From Sphagnum compactum (taxonomy: Eukaryota > Bryophyta > Sphagnopsida > Sphagnales), in contig OZ234501.1 of NCBI GenBank assembly GCA_965153455.1, forward strand, positions 8,928,001 to 8,992,000: a stretch of 64,000 bases of DNA, written 5' to 3'. Under the pieces are notes generated by a model. It saw nothing but the letters and a program-made list of their open reading frames with translations, was not told where the DNA came from and searched no databases. Within the stretch, counting starts at the first letter, position 1. Each line of letters begins with the position of its first letter. A program made the position numbers and the translations under genes. Below, piece by piece: positions 47,548 to 59,115 of the stretch.

Positions 47548-48291
47548 TTGGCCAGATTTCTACTGTATATGGCAGTTTCTTTTTCTGCTAGTTTTCTACT
47601 GTTTGAACAGTTTTCTCAAGAGGTGTCTTCATTACAGCTAAATCTTTTTGTGGAGTCATCCCCCACTCATGCCACATCTCTTGTTGATGGAAGTGACCCA
47701 TGCTACATCACTAAAAAGATGATGGATGCCCTTTTATTTGGCCTTGCTGACCAAGGCAAGGATATTGTGTTTAGATTCATTACAGAGTATAGTAGCTTAA
47801 TGGATTTTGGCCCCTAGGTATTAATAGGTCTATTTTTACATGAGGAGTTTTGAAACATGATATTTTGGCTTGTGTTGGAATTTGAGATTAGTTATAGAGT
47901 TATAATAATATTTTGAAGGGTTTTGGTTTCTTTAAGAGGATTTTTTGAAGCTTATATTTTGAATGGTGAAATATTTGCATTTCCATAATTCTTTTTTTGC
48001 ATTAAGATACTCTTTAATGTAAATGGCAACGCCAGAGTGTGACACGCCCTTTGTTAACTCTGTTTTCCACGTTCTTGCTAGGTGGCCAAACTTATGTCAT
48101 CCTTCCCTCATGAATCTACTTGTGTTACATCATGTCCACCCAACACAATTGTCACTTCACAAAGGAAAAGCACCAAGTTCCTTATTGTCACTTTGGAACA
48201 GAAAGACAATAATCCTGCAAAAATCATCACTCGTGGGCCTGCAAAAAGTCGATGCCATAATGTTCTTTTTCTGAAGGATTCTGACAAGTAG
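47548..48291 (+). other. Two open stretches of doubtful coding status
   Basis: 47548-47817 reads MARFLLYMAVSF... to KKMMDALLFGLADQGKDIVF (89 aa). 48082-48291 reads MAKLMSSFPHES... to CHNVLFLKDSDK (69 aa) and follows an acceptor-like TTGCTAG. The composition is not strongly AT-biased, and a two-exon fragment is conceivable. No domain is recognised and no donor joins them convincingly. Best treated as unproven. Confidence 0.15.
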
Positions 48292-49023
48292 TAAACTTAC
48301 GGAAAATGGAACGCCCATAGGATGGATAAACGGCATGCCTGCTCCTGGTGGCAACATGGCAACCGCACACCATTGCCCACCAGGAGCTAGCCTTGGGTGA
48401 AACAGCACCTACACTGGTACCATGGTAAAAACCCTGAAGTTTTACAGGTTGCTTTTAACCATCGTAAATATCCCATCCTAAGATTAAATCCAGGTCTCTG
48501 AATTCAAATTCAACATTTCCTATGGTCACAAATAAGGCCTCACTCAAGAAAGTGAAGGTACCAGCAGTTGTAGGTGCTATATAGTTCATCTGTACACAAA
48601 ATAGTGTTACAATAGAGTTATCCTTAAGGTCATCCTGTCTTTGAGCCCTAGTTTGACCCCTGTAGTCCCTGTTTCATCCCCAATTTGTACGTTTCCCCCA
48701 TGAAGTGAATGAAGCATACTGAAACTGTTCACAAGATTATTCTGACAATGAGTAGCAATGAATTGACAAGTAAGGCAAATCGAAAACCGGGAATGAAACT
48801 CTTGTGCACACCAATCTAGGTGAGACAATGACCTTCATTGCTGTAACAAGGTTGCAACTTCCACACATGAGTGCAAGTAACGACTGGTAAGCTCATATGT
48901 CAAGATGATGCAAGTTCTGCCTATCAGCTCCGATGGTGCTCAGTATGTTGCCTAGCAAGATAAAGTCAAGTCAAAACATGTAATTTTAGCTCAGCAAAAT
49001 GATTTTGGCCCACTGGGTCCTCG
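48292..49023. other. Intergenic, no supported gene
   Basis: No ORF with a domain, no RNA gene and no clear repeat. Confidence 0.4.
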
Positions 49024-49196
49024 TTCTTGCAAAGCCTGCTGTGAGGGCTTTACATGATGTAAAACCATTGAACTCAACTTTTTTTTCAGTGATACTTGCT
49101 GCTGTGAGGGCTGTACGTCGCCTCATTCTTGCAAAGCCTGCCGTGAGGGGTTTACATGATGTAAACCATCGAACTCAACTTTTTTTTCAGTGATGC
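49024..49196. repeat. 102-bp tandem duplication
   Basis: TTCTTGCAAAGCCTGCYGTG begins at 49024 and 49126. Both copies run through TTTACATGATGTAAA and end AACTCAACTTTTTTTTCAG TGAT. The 102-bp period keeps a short ORF open but gives no evidence of a gene. Confidence 0.85.
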
Positions 49197-49613
49197 TCAA
49201 TGGGTACCTGCCTTATACCCTCTAAGTAAAAATGGAGAAAAAAATGACAATTGATGTTTCAAAAAATAATTTTCTTTTAAAACGCCCACCACATCAGAGC
49301 ACAGCAACTACACTAAATAGACGGCCAGCCTTTTACCATTTTGAAATACTCTGAAATTTTGCTAATGTTAAGAGAACAACACAAACAAAGTGATTCATCC
49401 TGTAATAGCTCTAATCTTCATGGAAAGTTGAAATAAAATAATGAGAAATATGAAAGGGTGTACTTAGCAGAGCATCAGCACAGATGGCAATATGATGACT
49501 TGTATGCAGTACTTTAGATGAAGTACAACTTGTAAACATCATGAAACCAAATTTTGACTTATAAACATGCATAGCAATCATTTTTTTCTGGCAAAATATT
49601 GTTAAACCCTGAC
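49197..49613. other. AT-rich spacer
   Basis: No supported feature. Confidence 0.4.
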
Positions 49614-50182
49614 ATCTATCTATGAAGCAAGATAGTTTGTTTGTTTTGTTTTGAGGGTACCAATGAGATCCACTGAACTGGGATGCTTCAGATCAAGTTC
49701 TTGCTGTCTTTGAAAAGCTTACTATGAGGAGGGGTGCATGGGCTTGATTCCATGATGTTTGGACTTGCGGTCCAAAAGTTCTTGAATATTGAATGATTTC
49801 TTCACTGAAAATTAAATTAAATCGTAGCTGAAAATTTTGGGGGAATTGTAATGTGCCTTTGGTGGTGTTGGAAAGATCTTGATGAGCAGGGTTTGATGGA
49901 ATTTATTTGATAAGATTTGGATTCAGAATGTGGGAGATATTGATTTGTAAGTGATCTCTGTCGCTTAAAATTCAAATAAATTCCAAAAAACCAGGTTTTG
50001 GAAGGAAAAATCACTTGAGGACGTGGTAACACGTGAAGGCTTATCATTCAATTCAAGCATGACTTCCTTTCTATTTGGCTATTCCAAAAATTGATACATA
50101 CGTTGCACAAAAATGTTCAAATGTTGAGTTTCCGTATTTTGTAATGAGTTCACATGTGGGCCAACAGCACAAGCCACACTAG
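49614..50182. mobile_element. Truncated second copy of the 16.3-kb TIR element
   Basis: It starts ATCTATCTATGAAG and follows 16307-16871 for about 565 bp at high identity by eye, in the same orientation. Shared landmarks are TGAGATCCACTGAAC, GGATGCTTCAGATCA, AAATTAAATTAAATCGTAGCT and GCCACACTAG. Similarity stops at 50,182, so the right end with its inverted repeat is missing. Confidence 0.8.
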
Positions 50183-52717
50183 TAGTTTTCTTGAAAGGAA
50201 ATATTTTGTTGCAATTTTTTTTAAAAGAAAAATTCGTCAAATTGCAACTGAAAACTGGGATTTTGGGGAGGGTTGTCACCAGACTCATGCCTACTGGCTA
50301 AACATTCCAGAGAGTCACCAGTTAAGTTGAAATCTGCCTAGGATCCTCATCTGGCTCCATCAGGGAATTGAAAAAAATTCACTAGGGTAGAACCACCCAT
50401 CATCAAACATGTATTTATCATTCAACATTTTTCAATATTTTCCTAATTCCTTAACCAAATTGAGTAATTTTTATGTCATCGGATGCGCAAACTGGAGGGC
50501 TATAAATGTTCTATGAGCATTTGAAATAAAGGAGCTGCAGAAAACACATGAAGAGGATGAGTCATAGTTTGTTTCAATTTTTTTGAAAAATAGCTTTAAA
50601 ACCTTCTTTAGTTCTAGCTCCATATCTTACTCATTTTCAGTTTGTTTTGAGTGATTTAAAACTTGATGGGTGCACCAACTAGGGCTTTACAAAACTTCTT
50701 TGTATTATAAGGCAAAGATGCAACAATCAAAGATTTTAAGGTCAAAATCTTAATCTATTTTAAGTCACTCATCATCGAACACACCCTCTCACACCAAACA
50801 ACCCATATCTTACCCATTCCTTTATTGAATTGAAAGATTTTTGTGGTGTTGGAAGCGCAAAGTGAAGGTTTACTAAATGGAAGGCTAAATTTTTTTTGGA
50901 GCTTCAAAATCATAGGAACAATGTGTGAAGATTTGACCTCATTTGATTGTTTAAGTGTTCGTTCATTGGCCTATCTATCTTAATGCATCTAATATGATGA
51001 CCTTCAAAAAGGTTGATGATTGTTTTTGATCTAGCCATAGTGATTGGTCTATGTGGCATTGTGGTGAAGTTTATATGGCCTTTCATTTTAGGTTGTTGAA
51101 TTTTTCATGTTTATGGATGGGGATGGGGGAAATAATTAACAATTTATGTTAAATAGAATACACATGTACATTCTCAAATGAGGGGTATGTGTGGACATGT
51201 GAACCCTAAACCCCTCACGACACATTTTTTCCAAACTTGTTTCATGCCTTGTTTTTTTTTTTTTGCATAAAATCACATAATTTTTATTTTGATGTTTTGC
51301 ACATAGCAAAAAAAAAAATTGTGCTCTACAACTTCTCATGGGATTTGGATTCACCACCACATGGAAGTAGGATCTAGTTATTATCATTAGTTTTCTTATT
51401 ACCTATTTGAAAAACTTGCATTCAACTTTGGTTTTAGTTTTAACTTTTTAAGCTATTATTAATGAAACCTTGTGGAACTATTTCTTGTGTGTGAAATTTC
51501 ATTAGAATGCAGAAAACAATTTGGGTTGTGATTCTTACAAAGGATTTTCTTAGAACAAAATTGTCAAAAAAACAAGGTTTTTCGATTAAGTTTGCTAGAC
51601 ATAAAACACTTATTCCCATAGGTCACCAAATAGTAGCAATAGGATTACCAAAATGTTTTACTATCCTACTTGTCTTGTAACTAAATCTAGCTCTCATGTG
51701 GGTGGTTATCAATGTTGTACACCATAAAAGTGAAATGAAAATAAAACCCTACCCTATAAAGCATAATTGTGTTTTTTCTAAATATTTTATTGACAATCAC
51801 ACAAAGCTTTGTTGGGGTGTTTACCATCTTCTAATGGGCATTGTGGATGGTTTAAATTAATTTGGGTGCAAGATGAATATAACAAAAGAAATTCCAACCT
51901 AAATTGTACAGAATATAACCAAGTTTTTAGTTGTCAATCTACAAATTGCTTCCAAGTTCAAACCAAAATTTTACTCCAAAGTCTTACATTGGTATGAAGT
52001 ATTTTCCCTTTCAATAAAAACAACAAAAAGAGCATTGTAACAAAAAAAGGAAGCTACTCAAAAAATCCCACAACTTAAGGAACTTTAAATTTATGATAAC
52101 TATTCATCAACACTAAAAGGATACATTTTAAAATTAGAAACAATCTTGTAACATAAATATTAAAATCTTATGGTTACAAAGAAAAACTCTCAAAGATTCA
52201 TGGTCTTTAAATCAAAATTATTTTGTAGCCAAGATATAGTCTTTCATTTTAACCACTTCCCCTTCTTTGCAAGAATGTCATGCTTTACACACAATTTTAT
52301 ACACCCAAACAATAGCAATGTAATAAGGTGTAAAGTAAAACCCTCAACCCTTGAAATTCCCAAGATAACCTTCTATTAATAAGAAGAAAACAAAAGCAAA
52401 AATTGTTTTAGTTTCAATACATAACTTTATTTCAAGTTGAATATTAATGTTGGGCAGTTTTCACTTTTTATGAGAACTGTCAATTCCGATTTTCGGGTAG
52501 GGTCAAAAAATTTAACAAGGAGCCAAAAAGGGCGTCGAATGTTAAACATAATCAGTCAAAATCAAACTTTTTTTTATTACCATTTAAACCATAGTAATGA
52601 TAACAAGTTACTCATTTTTCCCTCATATGAATGTTAAGGAACTTAGAGTAAAAATTCATTTGATCCAATTTTAAATTTAAATTTAAAACGTTTGAAAATA
52701 TACACTTATTGCGTTAG
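50183..52717. other. AT-rich intergenic DNA
   Basis: No gene supported. Poly-T and poly-A runs occur near 51,250-51,320. ORFs of about 60-83 codons lack domains. Confidence 0.4.
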
Positions 52718-53627
52718 TGTTGCAACCCTAGCCTTGGGCTCGCGACCAAGGTAAGGGTTTGCAAAGGTGCGAGCCAAGAGTGAACCTGGGAGTCACATTT
52801 CATGCTCCCGAGAGTGCAAGAGAATGTGAGGGAATGAACCCCCACACTCCCAAATGAGCTCCCTCTTTTGGGAGTTGGAGTCCCAATGGACTCCCGAATT
52901 TTTAAAGGGTGATTACAAGGATCAAACCTCATTGGATTGAGAAGTTCTTTATATCATTATAAAGCTTTTGGAACGTAGATGTGTAAAATGGGCTTGCATG
53001 ACCCATTTGGGTACTTAAAACACAAGTTATGGCCAAAAGAAGGGCCGGGAGTCAAATTACCAATTTAACTCCCGACCACTAAAAGTCGGGAATCACCCCG
53101 ATTTCCTTGCGTTCAGGTGGCATGTCACATACCGTTGAAAAGATCTCGATGAGGGCTTTGCTTAAAACCTCATCTCAATTGGAGGTTTGCACACAAAATT
53201 ATGGGCCTCCAAAGTTGCGAGAATCCCAATTTTGGGAATTTCGGAACTCCCACTTGGAGTCTCGGAACAAAATGACATTTGGGTGCTGATCCCGTGGCCA
53301 GGCACAGAAAATACTATAAGGGGAAAGGTGGTGGCTTCCCCCAAGTCCGGGCCATGGTGAGTCTTATGAGTTCATGTTTACCCGTGACTCGTCTGTGCAC
53401 CAAAAGTGCTCCAGCTATGCACTAATTAACTTATTGTTTGGTTTGTGCAAGTCCGTGTGAGTAATTGACTTGCTTGTCACTCTTCCTAGTCCTTATCCCG
53501 GAGCTCCAGCATGCCCCTCTACCCCCAAAGTGCTGCGAACAGGAAGCGTGCCCCAACTCCTCATCCTTCTATTGTTTTCACATTTAAACTCGTAGTTGAG
53601 TCTACTAAGGAATTTGGGGGTGCGTCA
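52718..53627 (+). mobile_element. Diverged solo LTR related to the full-length element
   Basis: It begins TGTTGCAACCC and ends GGGGGTGCGTCA, paralleling the TGTCGCAACCCC...GCGCGTCA ends of the full element's LTR. It shares inner blocks such as GGACTCCCGAATTTT, GTTCTTTATATCA, GTAGATGTGTAAAATG, CGGGAGTCAAA and CCCCCAAGTCCGGGCC. It lies in the opposite orientation to the full element. No internal region or matching target duplication (GTTAG versus CATTT) is seen, so it is an old solo LTR from a related family. Confidence 0.75.
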
Positions 53628-53973
53628 CATTTAAATTCACATCAACCATAATTCCTATCATAATTTTGTGCTATCAAGACAACCCAGCCTTCATATCCAA
53701 AGCTTTTCTGGGTCTTCTAAAACCTCTTTCTTTCTTCATACCATCACAGACTCATGTTGGTCTCCCAGAACTCTAATGTTTTAAGTCATCATAATTGGAA
53801 CTTGTGGAGAATTGGACAACCAAACACAAAATGCGGTCCAAGCGAATTGGGCTTTTGAAATGATGATATTTCCACCTGCTGCAAACATCTACATCTTCCC
53901 ATCAAGCAAACGGTGTAACTATTGTTGGCTTTGTAACAAAGATGATATCTTCTTCTTCATCTGTCATGCCATT

Positions 53974-54480
53974 CTAATAATCGTAGCATAGTAACGATTC
54001 TGGTCTTCTTACTTCACCTCCCAAATGTTTAGTAAATGTAATTATTCTGACTGTCCCATTCTCTTGTATGGTAACAGTGTTACTTCCCCAATCATGTGCC
54101 ATTTTAACATCCCTCAACCATGGTATCCCCAACAACATGGAATAACTAAAATCTACCACATTATTTTAAGTAAAGTAAATGTAATTATGTAAAGAATGCC
54201 ATGAACATATATTTTTAAATCTCTAATCAACCCCACTAGTTTTGTGGTTGTTTGATCTATCATCCCCAGATTATATGGTGCAGGTTTAGGCTTTGGAAGC
54301 CCCAACCTCAATCTCAACTATTTTGTGATAATATTAACTCCAGAACCTCCATCCAGCAACACATCCTCTATTATATTCTTCCCAATCTGTACTTAGATAA
54401 CTACCATATGATTATTTATTGCTATAACAGTTGTCCTTACTTCCAACATTGAAGAATCAACTTGTTTCTTTATGGTTGCT
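53974..54480 (-). pseudogene. Retrotransposon aspartic protease remnant
   Basis: Minus-strand sequence reads VLLDGGSGVNIIT (retropepsin active-site region, with DGG for the usual DTG/DSG), then LPKPKPAPYNLGMIDQTT and LVGLIRDLKIYVHGI. The ORF MLLGIPWLRDVKMAHDWGSN follows, typical of plant gypsy-type protease domains. Stops and a frame change interrupt it. No reverse transcriptase follows before the solo LTR. Confidence 0.65.
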
Positions 54481-54979
54481 TTACTTACGTTCTAAGTTTT
54501 CTCTAGTTTTAGCTTCTGCCAAAGATATATTTTTATCTTAGGAGTTATTTTAAGCAATTGTCCCAAGTTCAAAATATAACTTGTTTTTAGCATCTGCTTA
54601 CTAATGTCTAAAAAATTCTCTTCTATAATCAGTTTCCCTTGTGAATTCATTATTTCTTGAGATTTCTATGCGTCCATAGGAGTAGTATTTGGCATACCCG
54701 GCTAGGTTGTGTTCCATCCCTCCATTGATGTGGATGGCCCTTTTGTCTAGGTTTGTGTTTTATGAATTTGTTGAATTGTTTCCACCATTAACTGCTTCAA
54801 CTGCTCTTCTTTCTTCTAGTCAACAACACTCTTTGCTTTTCTTGGCTCTTTATCCTTGAACACCTATTTTTCAATTACTTTATTTCTTGTGGTAACATTA
54901 ACATCCACCACATTCACATTCACAATGATTGTTTATGGTTCAACAACAAGTTGAAGCTCTGCTACTATCATAGATTTCC

Positions 54980-55900
54980 CATGAAACATATTTTGCATCT
55001 TAACAAACTTTGGACAATCTATTATTTTATGTCCATTCAAACCATAGATGTGACATATGAAAATGTCTTCTGTGTTTTTTAACTTAGTTTTGTTGCCTCT
55101 GTGGTTGCCACTGTGGTTTGTTCTTTCTTCTTTTTACATGTTTCCACATTGTGATTTGACATCCCACAATTTGTGCAATGTTTATCAATCTTCCATATAT
55201 TACTTTGTGTTTTTGCTTATGATACCTATTTGGTACTCTGTGGTACAAACAATGCACTCCTTGCTTCTGCAATAATCATACCTTCTTCACACAACATTGT
55301 CGCCTCCTTATGTTATTGTAATGTTGACCGTTTCATTCCCGAAGTCGCAATTTTGAGGTATGATTGCAAACATGCTCTAAACACAGTAGTTAAAAAATTG
55401 TCTATGGTTGGTACTTATAAACCATGAGCCAACTTCTAAAATTCGTTCATAGTAAACCTCCACCCTTTGAATCTCCTCCTATTTCATGTTTTTCAGCTCC
55501 ATGTATATTTGCTCATCATTCTGAATTTTTTGATGACGTTTACAAATTGCCTATGTAAGCTTCGAAAAAATACAATTAAGAAATTCTGACATGTAATTAT
55601 TGCACCAGTCCAATGTCGTATCTCTTAACATATAGCTAAACGCATTAATGATATACTCTTTAGAAGGCTCTGCATTTGTTTTTACTACATAATTGAACAC
55701 TTTGACATGAACATCTGGATTAACATCTTTTTTGAAATCAAGATAATTAAGAGCTACCCTATTTGGCCTAACATAATGACAATATCTATGATCAAGAATT
55801 AGTGCTGTTACAACAAATGGTTTTCGGTATCCTCCTCTTGGATTTGCGACATCTAAATTTTTGTACCCTCCAGCAGCCATTGAGTTCATCAATGGTCAAG
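54980..55900 (-). pseudogene. Retrotransposon gag remnant
   Basis: 55892-55551 reads NYLDFKKDVNPDVHVKVF then SKEYIINAFSYMLRDTTLDWC, a gag capsid-like domain. It continues in frame past a stop (CKRHQKIQNDEQIYMELK). Near 55,060-55,000 a zinc-knuckle relic CHIYGLNGHKIIDC has Tyr replacing the second Cys of C-x2-C-x4-H-x4-C. It precedes the protease remnant on the same strand, so both belong to one decayed element. Confidence 0.65.
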
Positions 55901-56740
55901 TTGCAATCCTATTCACATGAGTAGTCGTTATCGGATTAGTAAACACCCACTACACCAGAATGCATCCTAATTTACTTTGGGTTTCACTAGGTTTCACTAA
56001 ATTTTGAATGAATTTGAACATTTTTACCATGGTGAAACTAGTCAACCCCCTAATGAACGGGGATTAATTGTTACGGACAGTGAATTAATTCATTAATACT
56101 TAGTGAAACAAAATTACTCTCAAATGAAATACAAATTTACCAAACCATTCACTTGCTAGTTAATTAATTAGGCAACAAGGAAATCGATTAAATTTAAAAA
56201 TATTTAATATACAATATTATTGATAATTTTATGTTTTTAAACCTATGAGTATGTGTCACTACCTAGGCTAGGTTTTTAAACCTAACCTAGGTATGTAGGC
56301 AACATAATCAACCTAGGCACCTACTCTAAGGAACTAAATAGGATAAATTCAATCAACTTCCCACTATTGATTACACACACACACAATTTGTGAAATTTGA
56401 TCCCTTGACCTTTAGAATGGAAGCAAACACCCCTACCATCAAGCCACCCCACTTATTGTGATAATATATTACATTGCATTCTATTCATCAAATACTTCAT
56501 TTTAAACATTACAAAAACATAAATTTTGAAAATTCATATCTTATTGAAATTTTATCCAAATGAAATTATTTGAGTTTACTTTTTAAAATATTCAATAATG
56601 TACATAATTACATTTATTTCCTTTTGAAAGTGTAAAATCATTTGAACAAATTTCTTTTTGAATATCAGTTTTTGATAACATTTCAATGACCATTTTTTTT
56701 TTAATGTTTAATAAATGAATAATTTTTTTCCTAATATAAT
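55901..56740. other. AT-rich spacer with a short AC microsatellite
   Basis: No gene. (AC)n occurs at about 56369-56382, and TACCTAGGCTAGGTTTTTAAA and ACCTAACCTAGGTATG form a small palindromic cluster near 56,260-56,300. Confidence 0.4.
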
Positions 56741-57470
56741 AATACTACCTATGTTAGGCTACTTTTAGCTATTATAGGGCTACTTTTCATTAATCTAAGT
56801 TATTTCACCTTACATTATTTACAACTATTTATGGTTATTTTCAATTACTTTTGACTATTTTTGGCTATTTCACCCTAAGCTACTTTTGGTTCTCCTAAAT
56901 TACTTTTGCCTATCTTATGTTATTTTTTACTATTTTAATCTAGTTTACCGTAGGTTATTCAGTTATTGTAAGTTATTTTTGGTTATTCTATGTTTTTTTT
57001 TACTATTATAAATTATTTCATTTTAAGCTACTTGTAGTTATTATAAATTATTTTTAGCTATTTTAAGTTATTTTATCTTAAATTATTTTTGACTATGTGA
57101 GGCTATTATTGGTTATTTTTTACTATTAAAAGTTATTTCATCTTAAATTATTTTTTGTCTATTGCAGATTATTTCACTCTAGATTATTTTTGGCAATTAT
57201 AAGCCATTTTTAAAAATTATAATATATGGCTATTGGTGGCTATTGGTTGTTCTTTTATTGGGGTTATTAATGGCTATTAATGTTATTGGTAGTTATTCTA
57301 TTGGTGGCTATTAGTGGATATTTTATTAATGGCTATTAGTGGCTATTCTATTAATGGTTATTAATAGCTATTGTATTGGTGGTTATTGATGGTTATTCTA
57401 GGTTCAATTACCATAAGTTATTAATGGCTGCTGGTGGATATTCTATTGATGGATATTGGTGGTTGTTAAT
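56741..57470. repeat. Degenerate TTATTTTAGGCTA / GGCTATTGGT array
   Basis: Irregular variants of GGCTATT, GGTTATT and TTAAGTTATTT grade rightwards into the regular 60-bp repeat. There is no fixed period. Confidence 0.7.
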
Positions 57471-58020
57471 GGTTATTATATTAGTGGATATTGGTGGTTA
57501 TTAATGGTTATTATATTAGTGGCTATTGGTGGATATTCTATCAGTGGGTATTGGTGGTTATTAATGGTTATTATATTAGTGGCTATTGGTGGATATTCTA
57601 TCAGTGGGTATTGGTGGTTATTAATGGTTATTATATTAGTGGCTATTGGTGGATATTCTATCAGTGGCTATTGGTGGTTATTAATGGTTATTAAATTAGT
57701 GGCTATTGGTGGATATTCTATCAGTGGGTATTGGTGGTTATTAATGGTTATTATATTAATGGCTATTGGTGGATATTCTATCAGTGGATATTGGTGGTTA
57801 TTAATGGTTATTATATTAGTGGCTATTGGTGAATATTCTATCAGTGGATATTGGTGGTTATTAATGGTTATTATATTAGTGGCTATTGGTGGATATTCTA
57901 TCAGTGGATATTCTTGGTTATTAATGGTTATTATATTAATGGCTATTGGTGGATATTCTATCAGTGGATATTGGTGGTTATTAATGGTTATTATATTAGT
58001 GGTTATTGGTGGATATTTTA
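57471..58020. repeat. 60-bp satellite array, about nine copies
   Basis: Successive 60-base blocks from about 57,481 repeat TCAGTGGRTATTGGTGGTTA TTAATGGTTATTATATTAGT GGCTATTGGTGGATATTCTA with one to three changes per copy. A 225-codon frame runs through it only because 60 is a multiple of three and the unit lacks stops in that frame. Confidence 0.92.
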
Positions 58021-58640
58021 TTGTGGCTATTTTATTAATGGTTATTGGTGGATGTTTTTTTAGAAGGTATTGGTGGCTATTAATGGTTATTATATTAGTG
58101 GCTATTTTTTATTATTCTATTAATGGTTATTGATGATTATTCTATTAATGGTTATTGGTGATTATTCTATTAATGGTTATTGATGATTATTTTATTAATG
58201 GTTATTGTTGGCTATTTTATTAGTGACTATTGGTGGCTATTTTATTATAGGCCATTGGTGGTTATTTTATTAATGGATATTGATGGCCATTCTAATGGTG
58301 GCTATTAGTGGTTATTTTATTAATGGCTATTGGTGGCTATCTTATCGATGGCTATTAGTGACTATTTTATTAATGGCTATTGGTGGCTATTATATTAATG
58401 GCTATTGGTGGTTATTCTAAGTTATATGATTATTGATGGCTATTATATTATTAGTTATTCTATGTTATATTACAACTATTGGTGATGATTCTATTATAAA
58501 TTATTATTGGATATTCTAGGTTATATTAACGTAGGTTATTGGTAATTATTTTATTGTAGGTTATTATAAATTATTTTCCATAGGCTATTATTGGTTATTC
58601 TAAGCTATTTTAGCCTCATTTTATTTTAAATTATTATACT
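58021..58640. repeat. Degenerate right flank of the satellite, same strand sense
   Basis: Variants of ATTAATGGTTATTGATGATTATTCT and GGCTATTGGTGGTTATT continue without fixed period to about 58,640. Confidence 0.7.
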
Positions 58641-58960
58641 TAGGATAAAATAATTTATAATAACCTAGAATGACCTTGAGTAACCTAAAATATAACTTGA
58701 AATAACATATATTAACTTAAAATATAATAACTTAAAGTATAGCTTAATGTTAATTGAATAATTTAATTTAAAATAACTTAAAAGCCTATAATAAACTAGC
58801 TAGGATATCTTAAAGTATAATAATTTATAATAACTTATAATAACGTAGGGTATAAGTTAGAATAACTAAAGTACCCTAAAATAATATAGGGTATACATAA
58901 AATGACATATATAATGTATTTAAAACAACATAGAAATAAGTTTATAATAGTGAATTATGT
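58641..58960. repeat. Same low-complexity family in inverted orientation
   Basis: From about 58,645 the motifs are the reverse complement of those on the left: AATAACCTAGAATGACC, ATAACTTAAAATATAAT and AATAACTTATAATAAC, against GGTTATTCTAGG and AAGTTATTTTAAG. The switch point is near GGATAAAATAATTTATAATAACC, the reverse complement of a phrase at about 58,556-58,582. Confidence 0.6.
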
Positions 58961-59115
58961 TAACTAATAGTGAAACACGATGTTTACATAGTGATATTAC
59001 AGTGAAATAACTTTAACTAAGGTGAAATCATAAAATGCAATGAACGTATTTCTTTTTAAGGTCTCACAATGATTTAAGCTAATGAATTGCACCTCACTTT
59101 TGTAGTAGTGACCAT

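Noticed and set aside
57456-58133. 225-codon ORF of repeated GYWWLLMVIILVAIGGYSIS
   Set aside because: It is the translation of the 60-bp satellite; period and lack of stops in one frame explain it, and two other frames are also long.
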